NCBI RefSeq assembly: GCF_030684215.1
Contig: NZ_JAUXOV010000036.1
Span: 111,892-175,891 of the forward strand
Source of the DNA: Pseudotabrizicola sp.
GTDB taxonomy: Bacteria; Pseudomonadota; Alphaproteobacteria; Rhodobacterales; Rhodobacteraceae
DNA length: 64,000 nt
Reading direction: 5' to 3'
The position numbers were made by a program, and so were the translations under genes. Below are positions 17,554-24,873 of the stretch, piece after piece. How positions within the stretch are numbered: position 1 is the first letter of the stretch; every line of letters starts with the position of its first letter. The notes beneath the pieces are model-generated. The model had not been told where the DNA came from and made no database searches. It worked only from the letters and a program-made list of their open reading frames with translations.

Positions 17554-18150
17554 ATGGATATGCCACGCGACACAACTGCCCCGCTCTCGGACGAGGCGCT
17601 GCTGGGTCTCTATGCAAAGGGAGATCCCGAAGCCGCACGGCTGTTGACCCAACGTCTGGCCCCGCGTGCATACTCCCATGCGCTGCGGATGCTGGCCGAC
17701 CGGGCCGAAGCCGAGGATGTGGCGCAAGAGGCTTTGCTGCGGCTGTGGCGTATCGCGCCCGACTGGCGGTCGGGCGAGGCGCAGGTGACAACCTGGCTGT
17801 ACCGTGTGGTGGGCAATTTGGCGACCGACCGGTTGCGTGCCCGTAAGCGACGCCGCGCCGATCCGCTGGACGATGCACCCGAGCCCGCCAGCGATCAGCC
17901 GGCGGTGGTACTGGCAATGATAGAGGCAGACCGCATGGCCGCGTTGCAGGTGGCATTGGCGGCCTTGCCCGACCGTCAGCGGCAGGCTGTGGTCTTGCGC
18001 CACATCGAAGGGCTTGCCAACCCAGAGATTGCCACGATCATGGAGGTCGGGGTTGAAGCGGTGGAAAGCCTGACCGCGCGGGGCAAACGCGCATTGGCCG
18101 CGCTTCTGGCGGGGCGGCGAGAGGAACTGGGATATGAAGACGCACAGTGA
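17554..18150 (+). CDS. RNA polymerase ECF-type sigma factor
   Basis: 198 residues with the two ECF domains: sigma-2 (about 30-92), including MLADRAEAEDVAQEALLRLW, and sigma-4 (about 135-190), with LPDRQRQAVVLRHIEGLANPEI as helix-turn-helix. It directs RNA polymerase to a stress or metal regulon. ATG 17554 and ATG 17560 are both possible; AGGA at 17551 suits 17560 better. The next gene overlaps its end by 17 bases and encodes a single-span protein, the usual place for an anti-sigma factor. The EF-hand gene lies 77 bases upstream. Confidence 0.9.
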   Translation: MDMPRDTTAPLSDEALLGLYAKGDPEAARLLTQRLAPRAYSHALRMLADRAEAEDVAQEALLRLWRIAPDWRSGEAQVTTWLYRVVGNLATDRLRARKRRRADPLDDAPEPASDQPAVVLAMIEADRMAALQVALAALPDRQRQAVVLRHIEGLANPEIATIMEVGVEAVESLTARGKRALAALLAGRREELGYEDAQ

Positions 18151-18502
18151 CATGACACCGAACGCCGATCTGGATGCGCTGTTTGCGCAGGCGCAGGCCC
18201 ATCCGCCCGAGATAGACGCGGCCTTTATGGCGCGGGTGCTGGCCGATGCGCGCGCGCTTCAGCCTTTGGCCCTACGCCGTGCGCCGGTGCGTCCCGGTCT
18301 TTGGGCGCGGCTGGCCGCTGCGCTTGGCGGTGCGCTGGCGGTGGCGGGGCTTGGCACCGCGGCGATGGCTGGGCTGGTGATTGGCTATGTCCAGCCCGAA
18401 CCGATGGTGTCGCTCGCCGGAAGCATCGGCTTTGGCGTCAGCGAAAGCCTTGATCTGCTGCCCGGCTTTGATGCGCTTTTGATTGAGGATGCCTTGCAAT
18501 GA
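18134..18502 (+). CDS. Small single-span membrane protein, candidate anti-sigma factor
   Basis: 122 residues with a cytoplasmic N-terminal part of about 55 residues containing Asp- and Ala-rich helices, one transmembrane segment (about 60-86) and a short outer tail. I see no named domain. Its size, topology and position between an ECF sigma gene and a periplasmic sensor match CnrY-type anti-sigma factors. AGAGGAA lies about 8 bases before the ATG. It overlaps the sigma gene by 17 bases and the next gene by 4 (ATGA), so the three are translationally coupled. Confidence 0.6.
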   Translation: MKTHSDMTPNADLDALFAQAQAHPPEIDAAFMARVLADARALQPLALRRAPVRPGLWARLAAALGGALAVAGLGTAAMAGLVIGYVQPEPMVSLAGSIGFGVSESLDLLPGFDALLIEDALQ

Positions 18503-19032
18503 CCGAACCGCCGCCAATATCGCCCGCCAAGTCAACGGGCAAATCAACAGGACGCGGAGTCAAGATCCTGCTGGCGGTGTCGCTGGCGTTGAACCTGGCG
18601 GTGGCGGGCACAGTCGCGGGCATGGCGCTGCGCTGGCAGGACGCTGGCCGCAGCGCACCGTCTGCTGTGCGTGATCTGAATTTTGGCCCCTTTACCGAGG
18701 CACTGACACGCGATCAACGCCGCGCCATGCTGCGTGGTTTTGTTGAGAATGGGCCGGGATTGCGCGAAATGCGGGCTCAGATGCGGGGTGATTTCGATGC
18801 CGTGCTGGCTGCATTGCGCGCCAGCCCCTTTGATCCGGTGGCCTTTCAGGCCGCGGTTGAGACGCAAAGCCGCCGCATGGCCAGCCGTGCCGAAGGCGGG
18901 CGTGACGCGCTGGTGACATTGGTGGTGCAGATGTCAGAAACCGAACGGGCGGTATTTGTGGAGCGTTTGGAGAAATCGCTGGCGCGCGGCGGCAAAAGAC
19001 CGGGGCGCGGCGACGAGCAACCCCGCAACTGA
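18499..19032 (+). CDS. Periplasmic heavy-metal sensor family protein (CnrX/Spy-like)
   Basis: 177 residues. One N-terminal membrane anchor (about 21-43) precedes a helical periplasmic domain with FTEALTRDQRRAMLRGF, MRAQMRGDFDAVLAALRASPFDP and a long Arg/Glu-rich helix, the layout of the heavy-metal resistance (CnrX/CnrR/Spy) family. With the sigma and candidate anti-sigma genes it would form a CnrYXH-like signalling set. No His/Met-rich metal site is obvious, so the signal may not be a metal. The tail is strongly basic. The stop codon lies in a palindrome shared with the convergent pleD-like gene. Confidence 0.7.
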   Translation: MTEPPPISPAKSTGKSTGRGVKILLAVSLALNLAVAGTVAGMALRWQDAGRSAPSAVRDLNFGPFTEALTRDQRRAMLRGFVENGPGLREMRAQMRGDFDAVLAALRASPFDPVAFQAAVETQSRRMASRAEGGRDALVTLVVQMSETERAVFVERLEKSLARGGKRPGRGDEQPRN

Positions 19033-19046
19033 CCCATCCGGGTCAG
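19029..19046. terminator. Palindrome spanning the convergent stop codons of the CnrX-like gene and pleD
   Basis: CTGACCC-ATCC-GGGTCAG forms a perfect 7-bp stem with a 4-nt loop. The left arm contains the forward TGA and the right arm the reverse TGA of pleD. It is a probable bidirectional terminator, although no T-run follows. Confidence 0.45.
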
Positions 19047-20440
19047 GCGGCATTCCGGGCCAGTGTAACCTGATTGCGCCCGGCCCGTTTAGAGGCAAGA
19101 AGGGCCTGATCCGCCCGGTCGATCAGCGCATCAACCAGATCCGGGTCTGCCCGCACTCCGCCCAAAGGCACGGCATCCGACAGCGTAAGCCCGATGGATA
19201 CGGTCACGCTCAACGCCTCGCCGCCCGGCAGAAGAACTGGGCGCCTCTCAACCTCATTGCACAGGCGGCGGGCGACGGCCTGCGCCTCATCCAGAGTGGT
19301 AAAGGGCAGGGCGACCAGAAATTCTTCACCGCCAATTCGGGCCAACAGGTCATCAGCGCGCAGATTAGCGCCCAAGCGGTGGCTGACCTCAATCAGCACA
19401 TCGTCGCCAACCGCATGGCCATAGCGGTCATTCACGGATTTGAACCGGTCGATATCCGCCACCATTACTGCCAGCGCCCGGCCATCCTTGACCGCCCGCT
19501 CGGCCATCATTGTCAGGCGCGCGGTGGCGTAGCGGCGGTTGAACAACCCGGTCAGCGGATCAATGACTGCCAGACGCAGCCCGTCCTGCACCTGTTCGCG
19601 CCGCAGATCGGCCCGCCGTTTGCTGCGCAGCACCGCCCGCAGACGCAGGGCGATTTCCGGGATCGTCTGGTCAGTGTTCAGGATCGCATCCGCGCCCAGA
19701 TCAAAGCCCATCATCACTTCGGATCGGGGTGCGGCACTTGTAATCAGGCAAATCCCGGCATGGCGGGTCGCCGCGCGGCTGCGCAGGTCAGACAGCAGAC
19801 GCAGCGCCCGGTCAGATTGCGCGCCATCTGCATCAATCACATAGATATCCGGCGCACTGCTCGACGTGTCGGTGTCGGACAACGCGTTCGCGTGCTTGAG
19901 CACCGAAATCGTGTCGCGCATTATCGGCGACAGGTCGTGACGCAGCTTCAACGCCATCTCCGGGCGGTCGGTGACCAGCACCAGATGCCCAGGGTGGCGG
20001 AAATCGGCTCCGGTTTCTGCCAGGCCAAACATCGCAGGGTCGTGCCCTTTGGTCAGATCCGTCAGTTCCTGACGGCCGCGCAACAGGTTGCGCAGGCGCG
20101 CCAGCATCAGATCGTCATCATAGGGTTTTACGAACACATCATCCGCCCCCGCCTCAAATGCGGCTAGACGGTCATCAAGCGCCGTTGATGAGGACACAAC
20201 AATAACCGGAATATCGCGGGTGACAGGATCTTCGCGCAGGCGTCTGAGAACATCAATGCCAGACAGATCTGGCAATATCAGATCCAGCAAAATCAGATCC
20301 GGCACATGTGCGCGTGCCATACGCAAACCTTCAACGCCGCCGGACGCAATCATGGGATGATATCGCGCAGCACCAAGCTTTACCTTCAGGACAATCCTGT
20401 TGGTCGCAACGTCATCAATGATGAGGATTCTGCCGTCCAT
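19043..20440 (-). CDS. pleD: PleD-family two-component response regulator with GGDEF domain (diguanylate cyclase)
   Basis: 465 residues: receiver 1 (about 3-120, acidic pocket D9/D10, phospho-acceptor D53 in LILLDLILPD, Lys in VKPYDD), a degenerate receiver 2 (about 150-270), and a C-terminal GGDEF domain (about 300-460). The active site reads GGEEF and a product-inhibition I-site RADD precedes it by five residues, as in Caulobacter PleD. It should make cyclic di-GMP when phosphorylated, controlling attachment, motility or cell cycle. divK, the usual partner, is not next to it here. It diverges from the DUF3572 gene, a common neighbour of pleD in alphaproteobacteria. Confidence 0.92.
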   Translation of the reverse strand: MDGRILIIDDVATNRIVLKVKLGAARYHPMIASGGVEGLRMARAHVPDLILLDLILPDLSGIDVLRRLREDPVTRDIPVIVVSSSTALDDRLAAFEAGADDVFVKPYDDDLMLARLRNLLRGRQELTDLTKGHDPAMFGLAETGADFRHPGHLVLVTDRPEMALKLRHDLSPIMRDTISVLKHANALSDTDTSSSAPDIYVIDADGAQSDRALRLLSDLRSRAATRHAGICLITSAAPRSEVMMGFDLGADAILNTDQTIPEIALRLRAVLRSKRRADLRREQVQDGLRLAVIDPLTGLFNRRYATARLTMMAERAVKDGRALAVMVADIDRFKSVNDRYGHAVGDDVLIEVSHRLGANLRADDLLARIGGEEFLVALPFTTLDEAQAVARRLCNEVERRPVLLPGGEALSVTVSIGLTLSDAVPLGGVRADPDLVDALIDRADQALLASKRAGRNQVTLARNAA

Positions 20441-20579
20441 GCTACTCAGGTTTGAAGTGAATTTATTGATAGTCTGTATCTCGCAATTTGGTTAAGGAAT
20501 GGTTGCGGAAGCAATAAGAGTTTTCTTAGCCTTTGACGAAAACTGTCGACAAACTGCCCAAAAAGCCAGGAAATATAAG

Positions 20580-20861
20580 ATGTCTAGGCAAGATTCCGCT
20601 GAAATGCATGCTTTACAGGCCCTGGCCTGGCTGGCGGGAAATGAAGATCTGCTGCCGGTTTTTATGGGGTCTACCGGGCTTTCCCCGGACGAGTTGGCCG
20701 CGCGTGCGGCAGAGCCGGAGTTTCTTGGGTCGGTCCTTGACTTCATATTGATGGATGATGCGTGGGTTGTGGCTTTTTGCGATGCAAACGGACTTCGCTA
20801 TGACGCGCCGATGCTGGCGCGCGCGGCACTGCCGGGCGGCGAGTCGCTGCATTGGACATGA
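20580..20861 (+). CDS. DUF3572 family protein
   Basis: 93 residues, mostly helical. HALQALAWLAGNEDLLPVFMGSTGLSPDELRA-like sequence and the VLDFILMDDAWVVAFC stretch are typical of DUF3572, found beside the divK-pleD locus in alphaproteobacteria. Function is unknown. ATG 20580 is supported by AGGAAA about 8 bases upstream. A longer frame to 20499 adds 27 residues without support. It lies in a 139-base divergent gap from pleD and may share its promoter region. Confidence 0.8.
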   Translation: MSRQDSAEMHALQALAWLAGNEDLLPVFMGSTGLSPDELAARAAEPEFLGSVLDFILMDDAWVVAFCDANGLRYDAPMLARAALPGGESLHWT

Positions 20862-20897
20862 TCGCTTTGGTAAAGGCTACAAATGCAGGATGCACAC

Positions 20898-21590
20898 ATG
20901 ATTGACGGCGTGATCTTTGACAAAGACGGCACATTGTTCGACTTTCGCCGCAGCTGGGGCGAGTGGGCTGAGACGCTGATCCGACAGATTGCGCGCGACG
21001 AGGATCACGCAGCTCAACTGGGGCAGGCCATCGGCTATGATCTGACGACCGGCACATTCGCGCCTGACAGCCCGGTGATTGCGGCCACCGCCAGCGACAT
21101 TGCCGCCGCCTTGCACCCCCATCTGCCGGGGCAAAGCGTGGTGGGGGTTGCTGCGCTGATCAACGCCGCCGCCGCGCGTGCCCAGATGGTGCCTGCCGTG
21201 CCACTGCGGCCGTTGCTGGAAATCTTGCGCGCCAAGGGGTTGCGCGTGGGTCTTGCCACCAATGACACCGAAGTTCCCGCCCGCGCGCATCTTGCCGCCC
21301 ACGGGTTGACCGATCTGTTTGATTTCATCGCCGGTTACGATTCAGGCCATGGGGCCAAGCCCGGCCCCGGCATGTGTCTGGCCTTTGCCCGTCAAACCGG
21401 TCTTGATCCGGCCCGCGTGGCCATGGTCGGTGACAGCCTGCACGATCTGCATGCCGGGCGTGCGGCGGGGATGCTGTGCATCGCCGTTCTGACCGGCATT
21501 GCGACGCAGGCCGATCTTGCCCCCCATGCCGATGTGGTTTTGCCCGATATCGGTGCGCTCCCCCTTTGGCTGGCCGGACGCGCAGCCTAA
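20898..21590 (+). CDS. HAD-superfamily phosphatase (Gph-like)
   Basis: 230 residues. The catalytic motif I is IFDKDGTLFDF (nucleophile D8, acid/base D10 counted from ATG 20898), motif II is VGLATND, motif III includes the Lys in SGHGAKPGP, and motif IV is MVGDSLHDLHAG. An alpha-helical cap lies between motifs I and II. It resembles phosphoglycolate phosphatase-type enzymes; the substrate is unproven. CAGGA about 8 bases before ATG 20898 supports this start over ATG 20883. The small hairpin CGACG-CTTTTA-CGTCG (21594-21609) just after the stop is a weak terminator candidate. Confidence 0.88.
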   Translation: MIDGVIFDKDGTLFDFRRSWGEWAETLIRQIARDEDHAAQLGQAIGYDLTTGTFAPDSPVIAATASDIAAALHPHLPGQSVVGVAALINAAAARAQMVPAVPLRPLLEILRAKGLRVGLATNDTEVPARAHLAAHGLTDLFDFIAGYDSGHGAKPGPGMCLAFARQTGLDPARVAMVGDSLHDLHAGRAAGMLCIAVLTGIATQADLAPHADVVLPDIGALPLWLAGRAA

Positions 21591-21684
21591 AAACGACGCT
21601 TTTACGTCGCCAGTGTATGGCGCGCGCTGCCCTGCTTTCAGTCATCCTGCCCAACAAGACACCGATCGGGTGAAAGGATGCGTG

Positions 21685-23241
21685 ATGAGTGATGTGCAAG
21701 ACCGCAAACGTCGTGCCGGGGGCCGGGCAGGCAACAAGGCGCGTGCCGGCTCTGCTGTGATTGATCAGATGCCATGGCGCATCCCGGTCAACCCGGACCA
21801 CCCCACCGAGCCGCTGGACGGCGACGGTGTGCAGCGCATTCATCGTGGTGCCATGACGATCCTGTCGGACATCGGCATCGAATTTCTGAACCCCGAGGCG
21901 GTCGAGATCCTGACCCGTGCGGGCTGTATTGTGTCGGGCACCAATGTCCGCATGGACGAAGCGTTTGTGATGGAGATGCTGGCCCATGCGCCGGACAGCT
22001 TCACCATCACCCCGCGCAATCCGGGCCGCCGTGTGATCATGGGTGGCAAGCATATCTTGTTCGGCAACGTATCCTCGCCACCCAACGCATGGGATCTGGA
22101 ACGTGGCAAGCGGTCGGGCGATCTGGCGACCTTTCGCGAATTCACCAAGCTGACGCAGTACTTCAACTGCATCCATCTGAACGGCGGCTATCCGGTCGAA
22201 CCCGTCGATGTGCATGCAAGTGTGCGCCATCTGGACTGTCTGCACGATCAGCTGACCCTGACAGACAAGGTGGTTCACGCCTATTCGCTGGGGGCGGAGA
22301 GGGTAGAGGATGTGATGGAAATGGTCCGCATCGCTGCTGGCCTGACACCTTCGGAATTTGACTCGGCCCCGCGCATGTTCACCAACATCAATTCGGTCAG
22401 TCCCTTGAAACATGACTACCCGATGCTGGACGGGGCCATGCGGATGGCCCGGCGTGGTCAGCCGGTGGTAGTGACACCATTCACGCTGGCCGGTGCGATG
22501 GCCCCGGTGACCATGGCAGGTGCGGTGGCGCTGTCCTTGGCCGAGGCACTGGCGGCCATTGCGCTTCTGCAATACATCAACCCCGGTTGCCCGGTGGCAA
22601 TTGGCACCTTTACCAGCAATGTCGATATGAAATCAGGCGCGCCCGCTTTTGGCACGCCAGAATATATGCGTGCCACGCAAATGACCGGGCAATTGGTGCG
22701 GTTCTACGGACTGCCGCTGCGGTCATCCGGTGTGTGTGCGGCCAATGTGCCCGATGGGCAGTCGATGTGGGAAACCTCGAACAGTCTGTGGGCAGCCGTG
22801 CAGTCGCGCACCAACCTTGTCTATCACGCGGCGGGCTGGCTGGAGGGCGGGCTGATCGCCAGCCCCGAAAAATTCGTGATGGATTGCGAAGTGCTGCAAA
22901 TGATTCAGCGCTATTTTGAGCAAGCGACCTTTGCGACCTCTGATGACGATATCGCGCTGGATGCCATCCGCGAGGTGGGGGCAGGCGGGCACTACTTTGG
23001 CTGCCAGCACACGCAAGACCGCTATCAGACAGCGTTCTACGCCCCCTTTGCCAGTGATTGGCGCAACTATGAGGCGTGGCAAGCCGATGGCGCGCTTTGG
23101 ACGCCCGAACGCGCGCATCGGATCTACAAGCAGATTCTGGCCGAGTTCGAGGCGCCCGACATGGACGACACCGCCCGCGAAGACCTTGCCCGCTTTGTTG
23201 CACGTCGCAAACAAGAGGGTGGCGCGCCGACCGACTTTTAA
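21685..23241 (+). CDS. Trimethylamine methyltransferase (MttB) family protein, non-pyrrolysine
   Basis: 518 residues of the MttB superfamily, TIM-barrel methyltransferases that pass a methyl group from a quaternary or tertiary amine to a corrinoid protein. Family stretches include GDGVQRIHRGAMTILSDIG near the N-terminus, GNVSSPPNAWDLERG, and GAGGHYFGCQHTQDRY near the C-terminus. The frame has no internal amber codon, so it lacks pyrrolysine and belongs with MtgB-like enzymes (glycine betaine or other betaines). AAAGGA precedes ATG 21685. No corrinoid-protein or methyltetrahydrofolate partner gene is adjacent. An exbB-exbD-tonB operon follows after 135 bases, which may fit corrinoid import. 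Confidence 0.85.
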   Translation: MSDVQDRKRRAGGRAGNKARAGSAVIDQMPWRIPVNPDHPTEPLDGDGVQRIHRGAMTILSDIGIEFLNPEAVEILTRAGCIVSGTNVRMDEAFVMEMLAHAPDSFTITPRNPGRRVIMGGKHILFGNVSSPPNAWDLERGKRSGDLATFREFTKLTQYFNCIHLNGGYPVEPVDVHASVRHLDCLHDQLTLTDKVVHAYSLGAERVEDVMEMVRIAAGLTPSEFDSAPRMFTNINSVSPLKHDYPMLDGAMRMARRGQPVVVTPFTLAGAMAPVTMAGAVALSLAEALAAIALLQYINPGCPVAIGTFTSNVDMKSGAPAFGTPEYMRATQMTGQLVRFYGLPLRSSGVCAANVPDGQSMWETSNSLWAAVQSRTNLVYHAAGWLEGGLIASPEKFVMDCEVLQMIQRYFEQATFATSDDDIALDAIREVGAGGHYFGCQHTQDRYQTAFYAPFASDWRNYEAWQADGALWTPERAHRIYKQILAEFEAPDMDDTAREDLARFVARRKQEGGAPTDF

Positions 23242-23250
23242 GCTGGCTAC

Positions 23251-23366
23251 CGGTGCGGATTGGCATGGCGATCCCTGCCGATCCGGCGAAACCCGGTTGA
23301 AACCTGTGCCGTGATGGCGGATGAAGGCCAAGGCGGTCGGAACCTGCTTCCCGCCGGTCAGATCAG
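23251..23366 (+). promoter_or_regulatory. Structured leader of exbB, possible divergent cobalamin riboswitch
   Basis: The 135 bases before exbB hold two strong stems. One pairs GCGGAT-T-GGCA (23255-23265) with TGCC-G-ATCCGGC (23276-23287). The other is GGCG(GTC)GGAA-CCTGC-TTCCCGCC (23332-23355). Between them, GAAACCCGGTTGAAACC recalls the core of cobalamin riboswitches, and GCCGGTCAGATC near the end recalls their 3' strand. The CCGCAACTG box is absent, so this may be a variant, a relic or something else. A TonB system and a corrinoid-dependent enzyme next door make B12 control plausible. Confidence 0.35.
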
Positions 23367-23376
23367 AGTGAGCCGC

Positions 23377-24072
23377 ATGGAACAGCCGATCACACCAGCC
23401 CCGCCCGCGCTTCAGGATGGCTATGCCCGCCTGATCGACTTTGTCGCCATGGGTGGCCCGGCGATGTGGGCGATTGCGGTGCTGTCGGTGCTGACGGTGG
23501 CGTTGATCCTGTGGAAGGTGATGCGGCTGTTGTCCTTTGGCGCTTGGTCGGGAGGGCGTCACACTGCGCACGCGCTTGACCTTTGGGCCGCAGGTCAGGC
23601 CGCGCAGGCCATCGCAATGCTTGCCAGTCGTAGCTCGCTTCGTGCGCGTCTGGCGCTGGCCGCCATGCAATTCGCCCTGAATCCCGCGCTTGACCAGACC
23701 GCCGCCGAGGCCGAAACCGGGCGTGTGGCGCGTGGCCTTCTGGCGCGTGCGCGTGCGGGTTTGCGCGGTCTTGAACTGGCCGCAACCATCGGCCCGCTGC
23801 TGGGCCTGCTGGGCACCGTCACCGGCATGATCGTCGCCTTTCAGGCCCTGCAAGAGGCCGGGTCGCGCGCCGACCCTGCCGCCCTTGCCGGTGGGATATG
23901 GGAGGCGCTTTTGACCACCGCCGCAGGCATGGCGGTGGCGATTCCGGCTTCGATCGCGCTGACGTGGTTTGAAAGTGTCGTGGATGGGCTGCGCCATGAT
24001 ATGGAGGATTCCGCCACCCGCATCCTGCACGGTGCGCGCGCGGTTCCTGTGTCGCACAAGGCCGCCGAATGA
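23377..24072 (+). CDS. exbB: MotA/TolQ/ExbB proton channel family protein
   Basis: 231 residues. It is the inner-membrane stator subunit that uses the proton gradient to energise TonB. Three hydrophobic segments are visible: MWAIAVLSVLTVALILWKV near the N-terminus, and the conserved pair ATIGPLLGLLGTVTGMIVAF and LLTTAAGMAVAIPASIALTWF towards the C-terminus, separated from the first by a cytoplasmic region. ATG 23377 is chosen because it gives the normal length; upstream in-frame sequence lies in the structured leader. It overlaps exbD1 by 4 bases and starts a four-gene exbB-exbD1-exbD2-tonB operon. Confidence 0.92.
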   Translation: MEQPITPAPPALQDGYARLIDFVAMGGPAMWAIAVLSVLTVALILWKVMRLLSFGAWSGGRHTAHALDLWAAGQAAQAIAMLASRSSLRARLALAAMQFALNPALDQTAAEAETGRVARGLLARARAGLRGLELAATIGPLLGLLGTVTGMIVAFQALQEAGSRADPAALAGGIWEALLTTAAGMAVAIPASIALTWFESVVDGLRHDMEDSATRILHGARAVPVSHKAAE

Positions 24073-24446
24073 TCACCTTTGGCACTGAACGCCCGCGCAG
24101 GCGGCCGAATCTGACGCCGATGATCGACGTGGTTTTTCTATTGCTGGTGTTTTTCATGCTGGTCTCGCGCTTTGGCATGGACCGGGCGTTGCCGCTGTCT
24201 GTCGCGGGCGGGGGCGGCACCTATTCCGGCCCGCCGCGTCTGGTGGACCTTGCCGCCGATGGCCTGCGTCTGAACGGCGTGGCCATTGCTCCCGACGCGC
24301 TGGCCGATGCGTTGCGCGGCCTGACCGAAAACCCCTTCGATGCGATCATCCTGCGCGCTGGCGACGGAGCCGATCTTCAGGCGCTGGTGGCGGTGATGGA
24401 CCGGCTGACCGGCGCGGGCTTCACCCGTCTGGTGCTGGTTGAGTAG
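24069..24446 (+). CDS. exbD: ExbD/TolR family protein 1
   Basis: 125 residues. Short basic cytoplasmic N-terminus, one transmembrane helix starting LTPMIDVVFLLLVFF, then a periplasmic domain. D20 in the helix matches the essential proton-carrying aspartate of E. coli ExbD (D25). It should form the ExbBD channel with the preceding gene. It overlaps exbB by 4 bases (ATGA) and the second exbD by several. Confidence 0.92.
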   Translation: MITFGTERPRRRPNLTPMIDVVFLLLVFFMLVSRFGMDRALPLSVAGGGGTYSGPPRLVDLAADGLRLNGVAIAPDALADALRGLTENPFDAIILRAGDGADLQALVAVMDRLTGAGFTRLVLVE

Positions 24447-24873
24447 GGCTGTGGATTTCTCTGATCCCCCCCGCCGCCGCGCGCAGGAAAACCTGCTGCC
24501 GATGATCAATGTGGTCTTCCTTTTGTTGATCTTTTTCCTGATCTCGGCCCGGATGACCCCACCCGAACCCTTTGCCGTCACCCCGCCCGAAGCGCATGCG
24601 CAAGCCGAGGCGCAGGGCGATTTTGCCTTGTTCATCTCCGCTGACGGCCTGCTTGGCTATGGCGACACCACGGGCGATCCTGCCCTGGTCGCGCTTGCCG
24701 CCGCCCACACCGGGCATTGCGTCGCCAATGATTGCACTGCGGCCCCCCCGCGCCTGACCTTGCGCGCCGATGCTGCCTTGCCCGCGGCGCGTTTGGCGCA
24801 AATCTTGCCACAACTGACCTCGCTTGGGTTTGCGCAGATCGAGCTGGTTGCCCTGACCGGAGCGGCACCATGA
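24439..24873 (+). CDS. ExbD/TolR family protein 2, channel aspartate replaced by Asn
   Basis: 144 residues with the same layout as ExbD1, but the helix starts LLPMINVVFLLLIFF. The position of the essential aspartate holds N24 (codon AAT at about 24508-24510). The periplasmic part carries two Cys (HCVANDC), absent from ExbD1. It may form an asymmetric ExbD1-ExbD2 pair in which only one strand carries protons. Starts TTG 24439 and GTG 24451 are both possible and overlap or abut ExbD1. It ends in an ATGA overlap with tonB. Confidence 0.88.
   Translation: MSRAVDFSDPPRRRAQENLLPMINVVFLLLIFFLISARMTPPEPFAVTPPEAHAQAEAQGDFALFISADGLLGYGDTTGDPALVALAAAHTGHCVANDCTAAPPRLTLRADAALPAARLAQILPQLTSLGFAQIELVALTGAAP

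Noticed and set aside
21685..23241. Pyrrolysine-containing MttB
   Set aside because: The reading frame has no internal TAG, so it belongs to the non-pyrrolysine branch.
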